Assembly: GCF_014076845.1 (NCBI RefSeq)
Contig: NZ_JACGUT010000084.1
Location: 434,001-498,000, forward strand
Direction of reading: 5' to 3'
DNA length: 64,000 bases
From: Colwellia sp. MB3u-41
GTDB lineage: Bacteria > Pseudomonadota > Gammaproteobacteria > Enterobacterales > Alteromonadaceae
Part shown: piece by piece, positions 47,021-56,031 of the stretch
Layout of the letters: every line of letters begins with the position of its first letter
How positions within the stretch are numbered: the first letter of the stretch is position 1
The notes under the pieces: generated by a model
What the model was told of the DNA's origin: nothing
The model's input: only the letters and a program-made list of their open reading frames with translations
The model's database searches: none
Position numbers and translations under genes: made by a program

Positions 47021-47353
47021 ATGTCTAAATTTTTCTATCGAGGAACTCCTGATGTTATGGGAACTCACGGAACTGCAGGTTACAAACCTAATCGTGATAT
47101 TAAGCTTGGTAGCGCAGCAAAGCCGTTAACGCTTGTTGTTACATCAAAAGAAAGACAAGAAGAAATTTTAGTTATTGTTGCAGAGCATAATTTTATTGCC
47201 AATATTGAAATTAATGCTGACGAAAAGGAAAACATAGTTGAGCTTGAAGCGGTGCTAAATACGCCTAAAACGCAACGTTTTGATAAAACACCAAGCAGAA
47301 ACGATCCTTGTTCTTGTGGAAGTACAAAAAAATATAAAAAGTGCTGTGGATAA
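47021..47353 (+). CDS. SEC-C metal-binding motif protein (PBPRA1643 family)
   Basis: 110 residues. N-terminus MSKFFYRGTPDVMGTHGTAG and the C-terminal zinc-binding SEC-C motif DPCSCGSTKKYKKCCG identify a small family known in Vibrio, Photobacterium and Shewanella. Function unknown; a similar motif in SecA binds SecB and zinc or iron. The ATG at 47021 follows AAAGGTG; a GTG at 47012 is the longer alternative. The upstream region contains the Fur box, 150 bases away. A strong terminator follows. Confidence 0.88.
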   Translation: MSKFFYRGTPDVMGTHGTAGYKPNRDIKLGSAAKPLTLVVTSKERQEEILVIVAEHNFIANIEINADEKENIVELEAVLNTPKTQRFDKTPSRNDPCSCGSTKKYKKCCG

Positions 47354-47378
47354 ATAGCTCACTCCCATAAATAAACGA

Positions 47379-47410
47379 AGGCTAAGGAGATATTCCTTAG
47401 CCTTTTTTAT
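47379..47410 (+). terminator. Rho-independent terminator after the SEC-C gene
   Basis: Arms AAGGCTAAGGA (47379-47389) and TCCTTAGCCTT (47394-47404), loop GATA, then TTTTATT. Confidence 0.92.
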
Positions 47411-47487
47411 TGATACAATTATGGTAAAAATAGTTAAATTGACAGATACTTAACTATCAATCGGAGTAAGCAGGAGAGGATAATTAA

Positions 47488-48882
47488 GTGAAAAAAATCA
47501 GTTTAACGCAAGATGAAAATTTATCATTTAAAGTTAACCAGCAATTATCACAACAAGAATCACAACGTTTTGACCTCTATTTTTCAATCCCCGAAGAAAT
47601 GGGGATTAATGCCATCACTCTCAGTGAAGAAAATTACTTCCATAGCAGTATCAGAAGTCATAGTGCTTACTTTTCTCGTCAAGTGCATCTTCCCTTAGTC
47701 AGAAGCCGATTTATTAGCCAAAAAAAAGGTGAAAAGGGCGATTACCGCAGTAACTTAAATTTATTCTCATACCAATTCAGAATAGCACTCGAAACAGATA
47801 TTAAGCAGGCATTACAAGAAGACGATATTGAAATATTTTATCAATCTGCCCTCGAACTTGTTGACCAAACACAAAATCTGTTAAAGAAACTACGCCGATA
47901 TACCCCATTAGATCCAAAATTAAGCTCTTACTTTGAAAATGTTGACAACTATTTAAGTTGGCATACCGAGCAGTCATTTCTTAATTTATTGGCTAATGGA
48001 CCAAAAAGCTCTGATTATTCTGAGTCACGAGAGTCCTTATTCGAGTTATGTCGCCAAGAAAATAACTATCGAAAGCAGCAGCAATATAATTCAAAAATCA
48101 CCCTCGCAGATCCTAACCGCATCACTAATAAAATGCGGTTATTACAACGTTTAAGTGAGTTTGGTGTTGTATTTAAAAGAACGACACATGATTTAGATGA
48201 CAATTTAAAACGTTTAGTTCGTGGCAGTATTACCACCGTTGTTATGGCATTTGTTATGTCTATTGTGCTAAATGCTCGGTCAGCTTTCACAGAAGTAACC
48301 TTAGTATTGATCACCTTCTTAGGGGTGATTTATGGTATCCGTGAAATTTTTAAAGATGATCTAACACGTTATATTTGGCGAAAAATTCAACGTGGCCGCC
48401 CAAAATGGCAGCACGTGTTTACCGATAGCTTATCAAAAAATAAAATGTCTATGCAAACGTTATGGCTTGATTATATAGATAAAAAAGATTTACCCAATAT
48501 TGTCGACAAGCACTTTCAAAAGCGCCGCCAACAAAATAAGCAAGCGGCGCAGTTATTACATTTTCGCTGTGACTCAAAAGTTTTGGCAAAAGAGTTTATG
48601 CCTGGCTTTAAAGAAATACAGCACCAAGTTTTTTTCAACTTAACACCGTTTGTACGTTTTTTGAAAAAAGGTGAAGGCCGCTTGTATGCCCTTGATGGTA
48701 GTAAAATATCGAATCAAAGTGTTGAGCGGCGCTATCAAATAAATTTAGCCGTAGTGCAAGAACAAAAAGTAGTGGGCAGCCAAACTCAACAATATGTTCA
48801 ACGCTTTAAAATAACATTAAACCGCTCTAAAATTATTAACATTGAAGGGATGAAGTCAGAACAAAATTATGAAGGGGCTTAA
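47488..48882 (+). CDS. Uncharacterised protein with central transmembrane hairpin
   Basis: 464 residues, GTG start with GGAGAGGA upstream. The N-terminal 240 residues are soluble and charged, partly alpha-helical (DIEIFYQSALELVDQTQNLL); two adjacent hydrophobic helices follow at about 247-285 (TTVVMAFVMSIVLNARSAF, LVLITFLGVIYGI); then 180 residues rich in basic stretches (KIQRGRPKWQHVF, HFQKRRQQNKQ) and beta-like C-terminus. I do not recognise a domain. Base composition is like its neighbours, so no sign of transfer. Both soluble parts should face the cytoplasm if the hairpin only dips into the membrane. Monocistronic. Confidence 0.7.
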   Translation: MKKISLTQDENLSFKVNQQLSQQESQRFDLYFSIPEEMGINAITLSEENYFHSSIRSHSAYFSRQVHLPLVRSRFISQKKGEKGDYRSNLNLFSYQFRIALETDIKQALQEDDIEIFYQSALELVDQTQNLLKKLRRYTPLDPKLSSYFENVDNYLSWHTEQSFLNLLANGPKSSDYSESRESLFELCRQENNYRKQQQYNSKITLADPNRITNKMRLLQRLSEFGVVFKRTTHDLDDNLKRLVRGSITTVVMAFVMSIVLNARSAFTEVTLVLITFLGVIYGIREIFKDDLTRYIWRKIQRGRPKWQHVFTDSLSKNKMSMQTLWLDYIDKKDLPNIVDKHFQKRRQQNKQAAQLLHFRCDSKVLAKEFMPGFKEIQHQVFFNLTPFVRFLKKGEGRLYALDGSKISNQSVERRYQINLAVVQEQKVVGSQTQQYVQRFKITLNRSKIINIEGMKSEQNYEGA

Positions 48883-48969
48883 TAGTAGTGCAGATAATAA
48901 GGGCTCACCTACAAAAGAGTTACCTTGTAGATGAGCCATCAGAGTTTAACATTATTGACTGATCATTAA

Positions 48970-49833
48970 CTAGACGACCGATTTATCCGCCTTATATACA
49001 TCAAAATTAATGTTATCTAACCTAATCGTTTTTAACATGCCACCTATACCCAAAAAAGCGATAACTTGGAAATAGATACTGTTAATAATAATTTCTAAAT
49101 ACCCTAATTGATAAAAATCGACAGCAGAGTTTGCTATTAAAAATAGACTTAAAAACATACTTACTGAAACCATAGATTGTAAAGAGAATTCAGTTTGTTG
49201 GCTTCGGTCTTTTACTGCTTGGTATGGGTCTAAACGCTTCCCCGTTAAATGCCAAATGGTTAAACCTATAAATAAGGCGTGTACTAAGCTAAGCGCCAAT
49301 ATTTTAATCATTATGTCATGAGTGAATATGAAGTCATTCACGTATAAGTCAAATAATATATAAGCAAGTACTAAGACTATTGATGATATCACGGCTATTG
49401 GGGATACATAATCAAATAGCTTCCGCGGTGCTAAACCGGCTGAACGACTGGTATTTCTATTCGCTTTCCTCATCAATTTGAACTGACGGCAGCCTGAAAT
49501 TTCTAACAGCATAAACGGAATGAACTGTACCATACCAAACATTAAGGGTAAGCCTTCGGCAAACTTTTGGTTGCTATCATATTCGGTCGACATAAGCGCA
49601 TAAACTCCCATCAGCGCTAGACCCGCAAAGAATATTATTTGATTGAGTAATTTATAGCGAGCTTTAGCCGCAATGACTTTTTCGGTAGATTCAGGATAAA
49701 GCTTTGGGTAGTCCTCAGGCGGGAATTTTTTTAAAACGCCCTCAATTCGGTTGATAATTTGTTTAGGGTAGTAATATGAAATGAGTATAATCTGGCTTAA
49801 AAATAAAGCGTAAAATAAAATGTTAATTGACAT
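48970..49833 (-). CDS. Uncharacterised integral membrane protein coupled to a GntR regulator
   Basis: 287 residues with about seven hydrophobic segments: 3-21, 66-84, 95-115, 145-165, 175-195, 220-240 and 250-270. A cytoplasmic-looking stretch with FPPEDYPKLYPESTEKVIAA follows the first helix. It begins ten bases after the regulator gene, with AAGGAGAAG before its ATG, so both are one unit. I do not recognise the family. YtrA-type regulators usually control adjacent membrane or ABC transport genes, so this is the likely target; its activity is unknown. Confidence 0.7.
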   Translation of the reverse strand: MSINILFYALFLSQIILISYYYPKQIINRIEGVLKKFPPEDYPKLYPESTEKVIAAKARYKLLNQIIFFAGLALMGVYALMSTEYDSNQKFAEGLPLMFGMVQFIPFMLLEISGCRQFKLMRKANRNTSRSAGLAPRKLFDYVSPIAVISSIVLVLAYILFDLYVNDFIFTHDIMIKILALSLVHALFIGLTIWHLTGKRLDPYQAVKDRSQQTEFSLQSMVSVSMFLSLFLIANSAVDFYQLGYLEIIINSIYFQVIAFLGIGGMLKTIRLDNINFDVYKADKSVV

Positions 49834-49843
49834 TTTCTTCTCC

Positions 49844-50224
49844 TTAATTGTTTTTGCTGTTCATTGCACAGCTAAATGCAATACGTATTTCTGAGTCGGT
49901 AACGCCAGCTTTTTTACATGCTGAAATTGCGAAGTTCAACTGGGCTATAACGTCAGCATTTAAATCCATTTTGCTATTTATTAGCGCTTCAGGATGAACA
50001 AATGTCCCCCGATAACCTCTGCTTTGAATGACTAAGTCGCGCTCCAATAACTTATACGCTTTAGCAACCGTCTTACTATTGAGCTCTAAATCATTCGCTA
50101 GCTGCCTAATAGAAGGCAGCGAGTCACCTGGTTTAATTTTACTCTCGATGATTGCTGCCTTTATTTGCTCAACGAGTTGAGTAAATAAAGGTATTGGATC
50201 TTCTATATCAATGGTAATTTCCAT
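49844..50224 (-). CDS. GntR family transcriptional regulator, YtrA subfamily
   Basis: 126 residues. N-terminal winged helix: PIPLFTQLVEQIKAAIIES, DSLPSIRQLANDLELNSKTV (recognition helix) and the wing with RDLVIQSRGYRGTFV, at about residues 10-75. The C-terminal part is only about 45 residues, too short for the FadR or HutC effector domain, which defines YtrA-type members. It probably represses its own operon with the following membrane protein gene. Confidence 0.88.
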   Translation of the reverse strand: MEITIDIEDPIPLFTQLVEQIKAAIIESKIKPGDSLPSIRQLANDLELNSKTVAKAYKLLERDLVIQSRGYRGTFVHPEALINSKMDLNADVIAQLNFAISACKKAGVTDSEIRIAFSCAMNSKNN

Positions 50225-50420
50225 CTTTTCTTTATGTTCCAGTTGTTCCGTGTGTGGTAATGGTACATCTATTTTATTGATCAGTACAAGAATAATTCGA
50301 GTGTTTTTTGATTATTAAAATTGAAAGGGAGACTTTAAATTTTTTTTTACAAATATAATCAAGGAATTATAAATAAATTGAGGGTTTAATTATTTAATGA
50401 TGAGGGGAGATATTAGCGTT

Positions 50421-50452
50421 AAAGCCTGAATTTACCAATAAATTCAGGCTTT
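50421..50452. terminator. Hairpin downstream of lipA, probable terminator
   Basis: Perfect 13-base arms AAAGCCTGAATTT (50421-50433) and AAATTCAGGCTTT (50440-50452) with a six-base loop, 20 bases after the lipA stop. The T-run on the minus strand is short, so efficiency is doubtful. Confidence 0.6.
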
Positions 50453-50471
50453 AGTTTATTCTTAAACAGTA

Positions 50472-51440
50472 TTACTTAACTTCTTCACCTGCCGCTTGTT
50501 TATCGGCATGATAACTTGAGCGTACAAGAGGTCCACAGGCGGCGTGTTCAAAGCCCATCTTAATCGCTTCAGCTTGATACATATCAAAAACATCTGGATG
50601 TACGTAGCGCTCTACAGGTAAATGATGTTTACTGGGTTGCAAGTATTGACCAATAGTTAACATCGTTACACCATGACTACGTAAGTCACGCATTACTTGT
50701 AAAATCTCTTCATCAGTTTCACCTAAACCAACCATTAAGCCTGATTTTGTTGGTACTTTTGGATTAGCCTCTCCAAATTTTTTCAGCAAGTCTAATGACC
50801 ACTGATAGTTTGCACCCGGACGTGCTTTTGTATATAAGCGTGGCGCAGTTTCTAAGTTATGATTAAATACATGTGGTGGTTTGGCATTCAAAATTTCTAA
50901 TGCACGGTCCATGCGACCACGAAAATCAGGGACTAAAATTTCCACTTTAGTATTTGGAGCATGTATGGCTATTTCACTAATACAATCAGCAAACTGTTGA
51001 GCGCCACCATCACGTAAATCATCACGGTCAACCGAGGTGATCACGACATATTTTAGCTTCATGTCTTTAAGTGTTAATGCTAGCTTTTGAGCTTCATCAA
51101 CTTTAGGTTTTAAAGGTCGACCGTGGCCAACATCACAAAATGGACAGCGACGTGTACAGATGTCGCCTAAAATCATAAAGGTTGCGGTACCGTGATTAAA
51201 ACATTCCGATAAGTTTGGGCAAGAGGCTTCTTCACATACCGAATGTAAATCATGCTTGCGTAGTGCAGCTTTTATACTGTCGATTCGGTCTGTTGTACGA
51301 GGCAGCTTAATACGTAACCATTTTGGCTTTCTCAGCATGGTTTCACGCTCTGAAGGCACAATTTGAATGGGGATATGCGCCATTTTTTCAGCATCGCGCA
51401 TTTTTGTGCCAGGGATAACTCGAGTTGTTTTAGTGGTCAT
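50472..51440 (-). CDS. lipA: Lipoyl synthase LipA
   Basis: Radical-SAM enzyme that inserts two sulphurs into octanoyl groups on lipoyl domains. 322 residues. Radical-SAM cluster motif CTRRCPFC and auxiliary cluster motif [12 protein letters not shown] are complete; the C-terminal serine ligand is in [11 protein letters not shown]. It overlaps lipB by 11 bases. Its sacrificial auxiliary cluster links it to the isc genes elsewhere in the window. Confidence 0.97.
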   Translation of the reverse strand: MTTKTTRVIPGTKMRDAEKMAHIPIQIVPSERETMLRKPKWLRIKLPRTTDRIDSIKAALRKHDLHSVCEEASCPNLSECFNHGTATFMILGDICTRRCPFCDVGHGRPLKPKVDEAQKLALTLKDMKLKYVVITSVDRDDLRDGGAQQFADCISEIAIHAPNTKVEILVPDFRGRMDRALEILNAKPPHVFNHNLETAPRLYTKARPGANYQWSLDLLKKFGEANPKVPTKSGLMVGLGETDEEILQVMRDLRSHGVTMLTIGQYLQPSKHHLPVERYVHPDVFDMYQAEAIKMGFEHAACGPLVRSSYHADKQAAGEEVK

Positions 51441-52089
51441 TGATTTCGTCCCAACCAGTTTTATAACTGATGTTATTGGTATTTAATAATTTAGCGAGGT
51501 GTCCCACTAAGGATTCACCTGCTTGAGCTGTATCTGTTAATTGACTGATATCGGCTGTTTGCACCATTTCAAGCCCTTGGTAACCGCAAGGGTTTATTCG
51601 AAGAAATGGCGATAAGTCCATATTTACATTCAGTGCTAGGCCGTGAAAAGAGCAGCCCTTGCGAACTCTTAAACCCAAGGACGCTATTTTCTTTTCATCG
51701 ACGTAAACGCCGGGCGCATCAGGTTTGGCTTTTGCGATAATATTAAAATCGGCTAATGCGGTAATTAACCCATCTTCAAGTAAGGTGACAAGATCACGGA
51801 CACCCATTTTTCTGCGACGTAAATTAATCATAAAATAGATAACTTGTTGACCAGGACCGTGATAAGTCACTTGTCCACCACGATCCACTTTGACAACTTC
51901 AATATCGCCAGGCATGAGTAGGTGCTCTTCTTTACCTGCTTGGCCTTGTGTAAAAACAGCAGGGTGCTCTACTAACCAAAGTTCGTCTTGAGTGGTGTCG
52001 TTGCGATCATCAGTGAATTTTTGCATCGCTTGCCAAACGGTTGTGTAGTCCATAGTGGCAAGTTGTCGAATGATTAACGAATTTTTCAA
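51430..52089 (-). CDS. lipB: Octanoyltransferase LipB
   Basis: 219 residues. Moves octanoyl from ACP to lipoyl domains. Motifs: [19 protein letters not shown], catalytic lysine in [10 protein letters not shown] and cysteine in INPCGYQG. The start is TTG at 52089: the N-terminal [19 protein letters not shown] aligns with E. coli LipB from its beginning, so the ATG at 52053 would remove conserved sequence. Followed by lipA with an 11-base overlap. Confidence 0.96.
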   Translation of the reverse strand: MKNSLIIRQLATMDYTTVWQAMQKFTDDRNDTTQDELWLVEHPAVFTQGQAGKEEHLLMPGDIEVVKVDRGGQVTYHGPGQQVIYFMINLRRRKMGVRDLVTLLEDGLITALADFNIIAKAKPDAPGVYVDEKKIASLGLRVRKGCSFHGLALNVNMDLSPFLRINPCGYQGLEMVQTADISQLTDTAQAGESLVGHLAKLLNTNNISYKTGWDEINDH

Positions 52090-52198
52090 GTTTATACTTC
52101 ACTTAATTCTATTGATATGGATTATATCCAAATAATAATAGGAATACACCGGATAAATACTAAGGTTATTATCGTTACACTATAAGTGGTAAATGTTG

Positions 52199-52462
52199 TT
52201 ATAAAACGTAGCGGACTATTTCAATAGCCGTTAGTTTTGTGTAAATAGTTTCGATGTGCTCTTTACTTGTTACCGTAACAGCGATAGAAAGAGATTGGTA
52301 AGTTCCTTTTGAACTGGCTTTTATTTTAGGGGAATAATCACCAGGTGCATGCTTTTGTAGCTCATTAATCACTAAATCAGGCAATTCGTCGCAAGCAACG
52401 CCCATCACTTTAAAGTTAAGTACGGTTGGAAATTCTAATAATTCATCAAACTTGGTTTTCAT
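52199..52462 (-). CDS. ybeD: DUF493 family protein YbeD
   Basis: 87 residues, E. coli YbeD-like, with the opening [20 protein letters not shown] and the ferredoxin-like ACT-type fold pattern. It lies between dacA and lipB as in E. coli. Function not established; suggested regulatory small-molecule or protein binding. Confidence 0.93.
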   Translation of the reverse strand: MKTKFDELLEFPTVLNFKVMGVACDELPDLVINELQKHAPGDYSPKIKASSKGTYQSLSIAVTVTSKEHIETIYTKLTAIEIVRYVL

Positions 52463-52743
52463 GTTTACTCTCTAAAATAATACTGTGATACTCATTTCAT
52501 TAAACTATTGACCAATTGCGCGGGTAAATAACTATAAAACTTTATTCTTTTCAATGCTAATAACAGGCTATTAGTCAATGAAGCGCCTTGTGCAAATTTA
52601 TTTTTATTACACATAATAAGTACATCAATTTAATGAGACCTTTATCATTGGGTTAATAGTCTATATTGGGGTATTTTATCATTATTTAAATAGAATGTGA
52701 TCATTGTATTGATGGCTTTTATTAAGGTCATGATATTGATAAT

Positions 52744-52768
52744 AAAAAACTCGGCAGCAGCCGAGTTT
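52744..52768 (-). terminator. Rho-independent terminator after dacA
   Basis: Arms AAACTCGGC (52747-52755) and GCCGAGTTT (52760-52768), loop AGCA. On the minus strand the stem is followed by TTTTTATT. The rest of the 333-base gap (52463-52743) shows nothing else apart from the presumed ybeD promoter. Confidence 0.88.
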
Positions 52769-52795
52769 CATAAGAAAGGAGTTTATGTTTCTTAA

Positions 52796-53983
52796 TTAGT
52801 TAACGAATTGTAGTTTTATATAATCCATTAGTTTACTAAACAGGCCACCTTCATTGACTTCTTGCAAAGTGACTAAGGGGTATTCTGCAATGTCCTCACC
52901 TTCTAGTCGTAGAAATAACTTTCCAACAACAGTACCTTTAGCTAAAGGAGCTTCTAATTGCTGATCTAGCTCAAAACTTGCGGCTAGATTTTTTCGCTGT
53001 CCACGAGGTATAGTGATGGGTGTATCAAGTGATATACCTAAATCAACTTCTTTTACATCGCCCATCCATATGCGGTTGGTAGTAAATTTTTCGCCGGCTT
53101 TATAAGGAGTGTAGGTTTCAAAGAAACGGAAACCATAATTGAGTAGCTTCTTACTTTCAACTTTTCTCGCACGCTCACTATCGGTACCCATTACCACACT
53201 CACTAAGCGCATTCCGCCTTTAGTAGCTGAAGAAACTAAGCTGTAACCCGCCTGTGAAGTATGACCTGTTTTTAAACCGTCAACATTCATGCTTTTATCC
53301 CATAATAAATTATTACGGTTGTATTGTTTAATATTGTTATAGCTAAAGGTTTTTTGGCTATAAATTTTATATTCTTCTGGAACATCGCGAATAAGTGCTA
53401 TGGCAAGTGTTGCCATATCGCGAGGTGTTGTTTTATGTTCTTGGCTATCAAGCCCGTGGCTATTTTCAAAGTAGCTACTGTTCATCCCTAGTTGTTCAGC
53501 ATGGCCATTCATTAATTGAGCAAATTGACCTTCGCTACCGGCTATATGTTCTGCCATAGCAACACAAGCATCATTACCTGAAGCAACAATAATACCTTGA
53601 TTGAGTAATTCTACTGAAACTTCTGTACCTACCTCAATAAACATAAGTGATGAACCAGGGAAATTTTTAGCCCAAGCTTTTTCACTAATTTTTACTAAGT
53701 CACTGTTATTGATATTGCCACTGTCTAATTCTTTACCTATGATATAACTGGTCATCATCTTTGTTAAGCTAGCTGGGGCTAACAGAGCATCGGCATTACC
53801 TTGAGCAAGAACTTTACCTGTGGTGAAGTCAATCAATATATGACCTTTTGCTTTTACTTCTGGTGGTGATGGGGTGATAGTTAATGCTTGAGAGAAAGAA
53901 GAAACTGTTAAAGCAAAGGCACCGAAAAGGCAGAGAAGTTTTTTTGAAGTTTTAGCTGTTTTTTTAGCTAATGGGTAAGTCAT
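52796..53983 (-). CDS. dacA: D-alanyl-D-alanine carboxypeptidase DacA (PBP5/6 type)
   Basis: 395 residues. Signal peptide to about residue 33 (ending SQA); serine peptidase S11 motifs SLTKM (about 71), SGND (about 136) and KTGHT (about 239); C-terminal PBP5 domain and a final amphipathic anchor LFSKLMDYIKLQFVN. Trims the terminal D-alanine of pentapeptides in the periplasm and helps set cell shape. A terminator separates it from ybeD. Confidence 0.96.
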   Translation of the reverse strand: MTYPLAKKTAKTSKKLLCLFGAFALTVSSFSQALTITPSPPEVKAKGHILIDFTTGKVLAQGNADALLAPASLTKMMTSYIIGKELDSGNINNSDLVKISEKAWAKNFPGSSLMFIEVGTEVSVELLNQGIIVASGNDACVAMAEHIAGSEGQFAQLMNGHAEQLGMNSSYFENSHGLDSQEHKTTPRDMATLAIALIRDVPEEYKIYSQKTFSYNNIKQYNRNNLLWDKSMNVDGLKTGHTSQAGYSLVSSATKGGMRLVSVVMGTDSERARKVESKKLLNYGFRFFETYTPYKAGEKFTTNRIWMGDVKEVDLGISLDTPITIPRGQRKNLAASFELDQQLEAPLAKGTVVGKLFLRLEGEDIAEYPLVTLQEVNEGGLFSKLMDYIKLQFVN

Positions 53984-54085
53984 AATATTCCTACGAAACT
54001 GAATGATAAAAGGAGGATTTTTCAGCAGTATACCATCTTTATTACTGATTACTATCTTGGTATCGTGGCAAATGGTTACGAATAA

Positions 54086-54883
54086 TTATTTCAAGCTAAA
54101 TGCACTGGGATAGGCTGTTTTTTGTAAGCTTATTAGGATGGTATTTAATGCTTCCACATCAGTAAATGGGCCCATTTGTACACGGAAAATATCATTGTTC
54201 TTTGGGGTAATCGTATTGACTTGATACAAGTTTTGCAGTGTTTGTGCTGTTTCATTGGCAAGTTGCTCATTTTTAGTGGCAAAAACTTGAATATATTTAC
54301 GCTCTTCACTAATTTCGGAGGTTGTTAGAACAGCAGGAATTACTTGTTTCTCTTCAGGTAATGAAAAATCGGTAATAGCGGTAACCGTCACATTCGCTAC
54401 GCCTGTTTTCATCATATCGAGTTTATAGGCCGCACTATACGATAAATCAATAATACGGTTTTGATGAAACGGCCCCCTGTCATTGACCCTAACAATAACG
54501 GAACGATTATTTGCGTTATTCGTTACTTTTAAATATGTGGGCAACGGTAAATTTTTATGTGCCGCACTCATCGCGTACATATTATAAATTTCACCATTTG
54601 ACGTTAAGTGACCATGAAATTTTTCGCCATACCAAGAGGCAATACCTGTTTGGCTAAAATTTTCAGCACTTTTTAATACCGAATAAGTTTTGCCACGCAC
54701 TTGATACTGGCTTCTATTGCCACCTCTACTATGGGCTTCTGCTCTTGGTGTTATATCAACAAGCTCACTTACCGAGGGCGAACGTGTTGGCTTGCTATCA
54801 CTTTTTTGTTGATAGCGGCCTGTATTCATACTACAAGCAGAGAGTAGGGTTAATATTATGATGAGTAGAATTATTTTTTGCAC
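54086..54883 (-). CDS. rlpA: Septal ring lytic transglycosylase RlpA, lipoprotein
   Basis: 265 residues. Lipobox LLSACS (Cys16-17); double-psi beta-barrel at about residues 75-170 with GIASWYGEKFHGHLTSNGE and VRVNDRGPFHQNRIIDLS; SPOR domain at about 190-265 for binding denuded septal glycan (IQVFATKNEQLA, VQMGPF). Acts at the division site with RodA/PBP2 genes next to it. Confidence 0.94.
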   Translation of the reverse strand: MQKIILLIIILTLLSACSMNTGRYQQKSDSKPTRSPSVSELVDITPRAEAHSRGGNRSQYQVRGKTYSVLKSAENFSQTGIASWYGEKFHGHLTSNGEIYNMYAMSAAHKNLPLPTYLKVTNNANNRSVIVRVNDRGPFHQNRIIDLSYSAAYKLDMMKTGVANVTVTAITDFSLPEEKQVIPAVLTTSEISEERKYIQVFATKNEQLANETAQTLQNLYQVNTITPKNNDIFRVQMGPFTDVEALNTILISLQKTAYPSAFSLK

Positions 54884-54915
54884 TGTCGATTTATCTTATG
54901 ATGTTATCAATGAAT

Positions 54916-56031
54916 TTAAGCGATAAAACGCTTATGAGTACTAACAGCCATTAGAATGCCAAAACCTGCGAGTAATGTCACCATTGATGTTCCGCCATAA
55001 CTAATTAAAGGTAAAGGGACACCTACAACGGGCAATAAACCAGAAACCATGCCTATGTTCACAAAGACATAAACGAAAAAAGTTAAGGTAATGCTACCAG
55101 CTAATAATTTTGTGAATGCGTGATCGGCATGTACAGCAATCCATAAACCTCGCATTACTATCATTAGATACACACTGAGTAAGACTGATACACCAACAAA
55201 GCCAAACTCTTCACTGAATACGGCAAAAATAAAGTCAGTGTGTCGCTCAGGTAAAAACTCTAACTGCGACTGTGTGCCTTGTAGCCAGCCTTTACCGTCA
55301 AAGCCACCAGAGCCTATTGCTATTTTCGATTGAATAATTTGATACCCTGAGCCTAAAGGATCTTGTTCAGGATTCAAAAAGGTTGTTACTCTCTGTTTTT
55401 GATAAGGTTTCATTAGGAAGAACCATAAAACAGGAATAAATGCTGAGACTAAACCTGCGCAAACACTGATGAGTTTCCAGCTGGCCCCCGCAAGAAATAT
55501 GACAAAAATACCTGAACTTGCGATCAATAAAGAGGTACCTAAATCAGGTTGCTTAGCAATTAATAATGTTGGGATTAAAACCAATATAAATGCCATTATT
55601 ATTTTTGATGTTTTGGCAGGTAAGTCGAACTGACTAACATACCAAGCGATCATTATAGGGACAATAAGCTTCATTATTTCTGAAGGTTGAAACTTCATAA
55701 AACCCACATCTAACCAGCGCTGTGCACCTTTACCAACATGACCAATTAGTAATACGGCAACTAAAAGAAGTAAACCTAAAACAAATACAGGCACTGCCCA
55801 CTTTTGATAAGCAAGAGGGGGAATTTGAGCAATAGTAAACATCACTAACAAGGCAATGCCTAGGCGAGTTATTTGACGATAAACAATCGCCATTTCTTGG
55901 CCACCTGCGCTATAAACAACAAATAAACCTAAAATCATTAACGCAATTATGCCCAGCAACAATGGTACATCAATGTGAATTCTTTGCCAAAAACTTCGTA
56001 GTTTTTGTTGATCATGCCCAATATTACGCAC
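54916..56031 (-). CDS. rodA: Peptidoglycan glycosyltransferase RodA (MrdB)
   Basis: 371 residues, SEDS family with ten helices. Polymerises lipid II for elongation with PBP2. Conserved WLDVGFMKFQPSEIMKL and the C-terminal PLPLISYGGTSMV loop are present. GTG start whose first base overlaps the stop of mrdA (TAGTG), with AGGG upstream. Confidence 0.96.
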   Translation of the reverse strand: MRNIGHDQQKLRSFWQRIHIDVPLLLGIIALMILGLFVVYSAGGQEMAIVYRQITRLGIALLVMFTIAQIPPLAYQKWAVPVFVLGLLLLVAVLLIGHVGKGAQRWLDVGFMKFQPSEIMKLIVPIMIAWYVSQFDLPAKTSKIIMAFILVLIPTLLIAKQPDLGTSLLIASSGIFVIFLAGASWKLISVCAGLVSAFIPVLWFFLMKPYQKQRVTTFLNPEQDPLGSGYQIIQSKIAIGSGGFDGKGWLQGTQSQLEFLPERHTDFIFAVFSEEFGFVGVSVLLSVYLMIVMRGLWIAVHADHAFTKLLAGSITLTFFVYVFVNIGMVSGLLPVVGVPLPLISYGGTSMVTLLAGFGILMAVSTHKRFIA

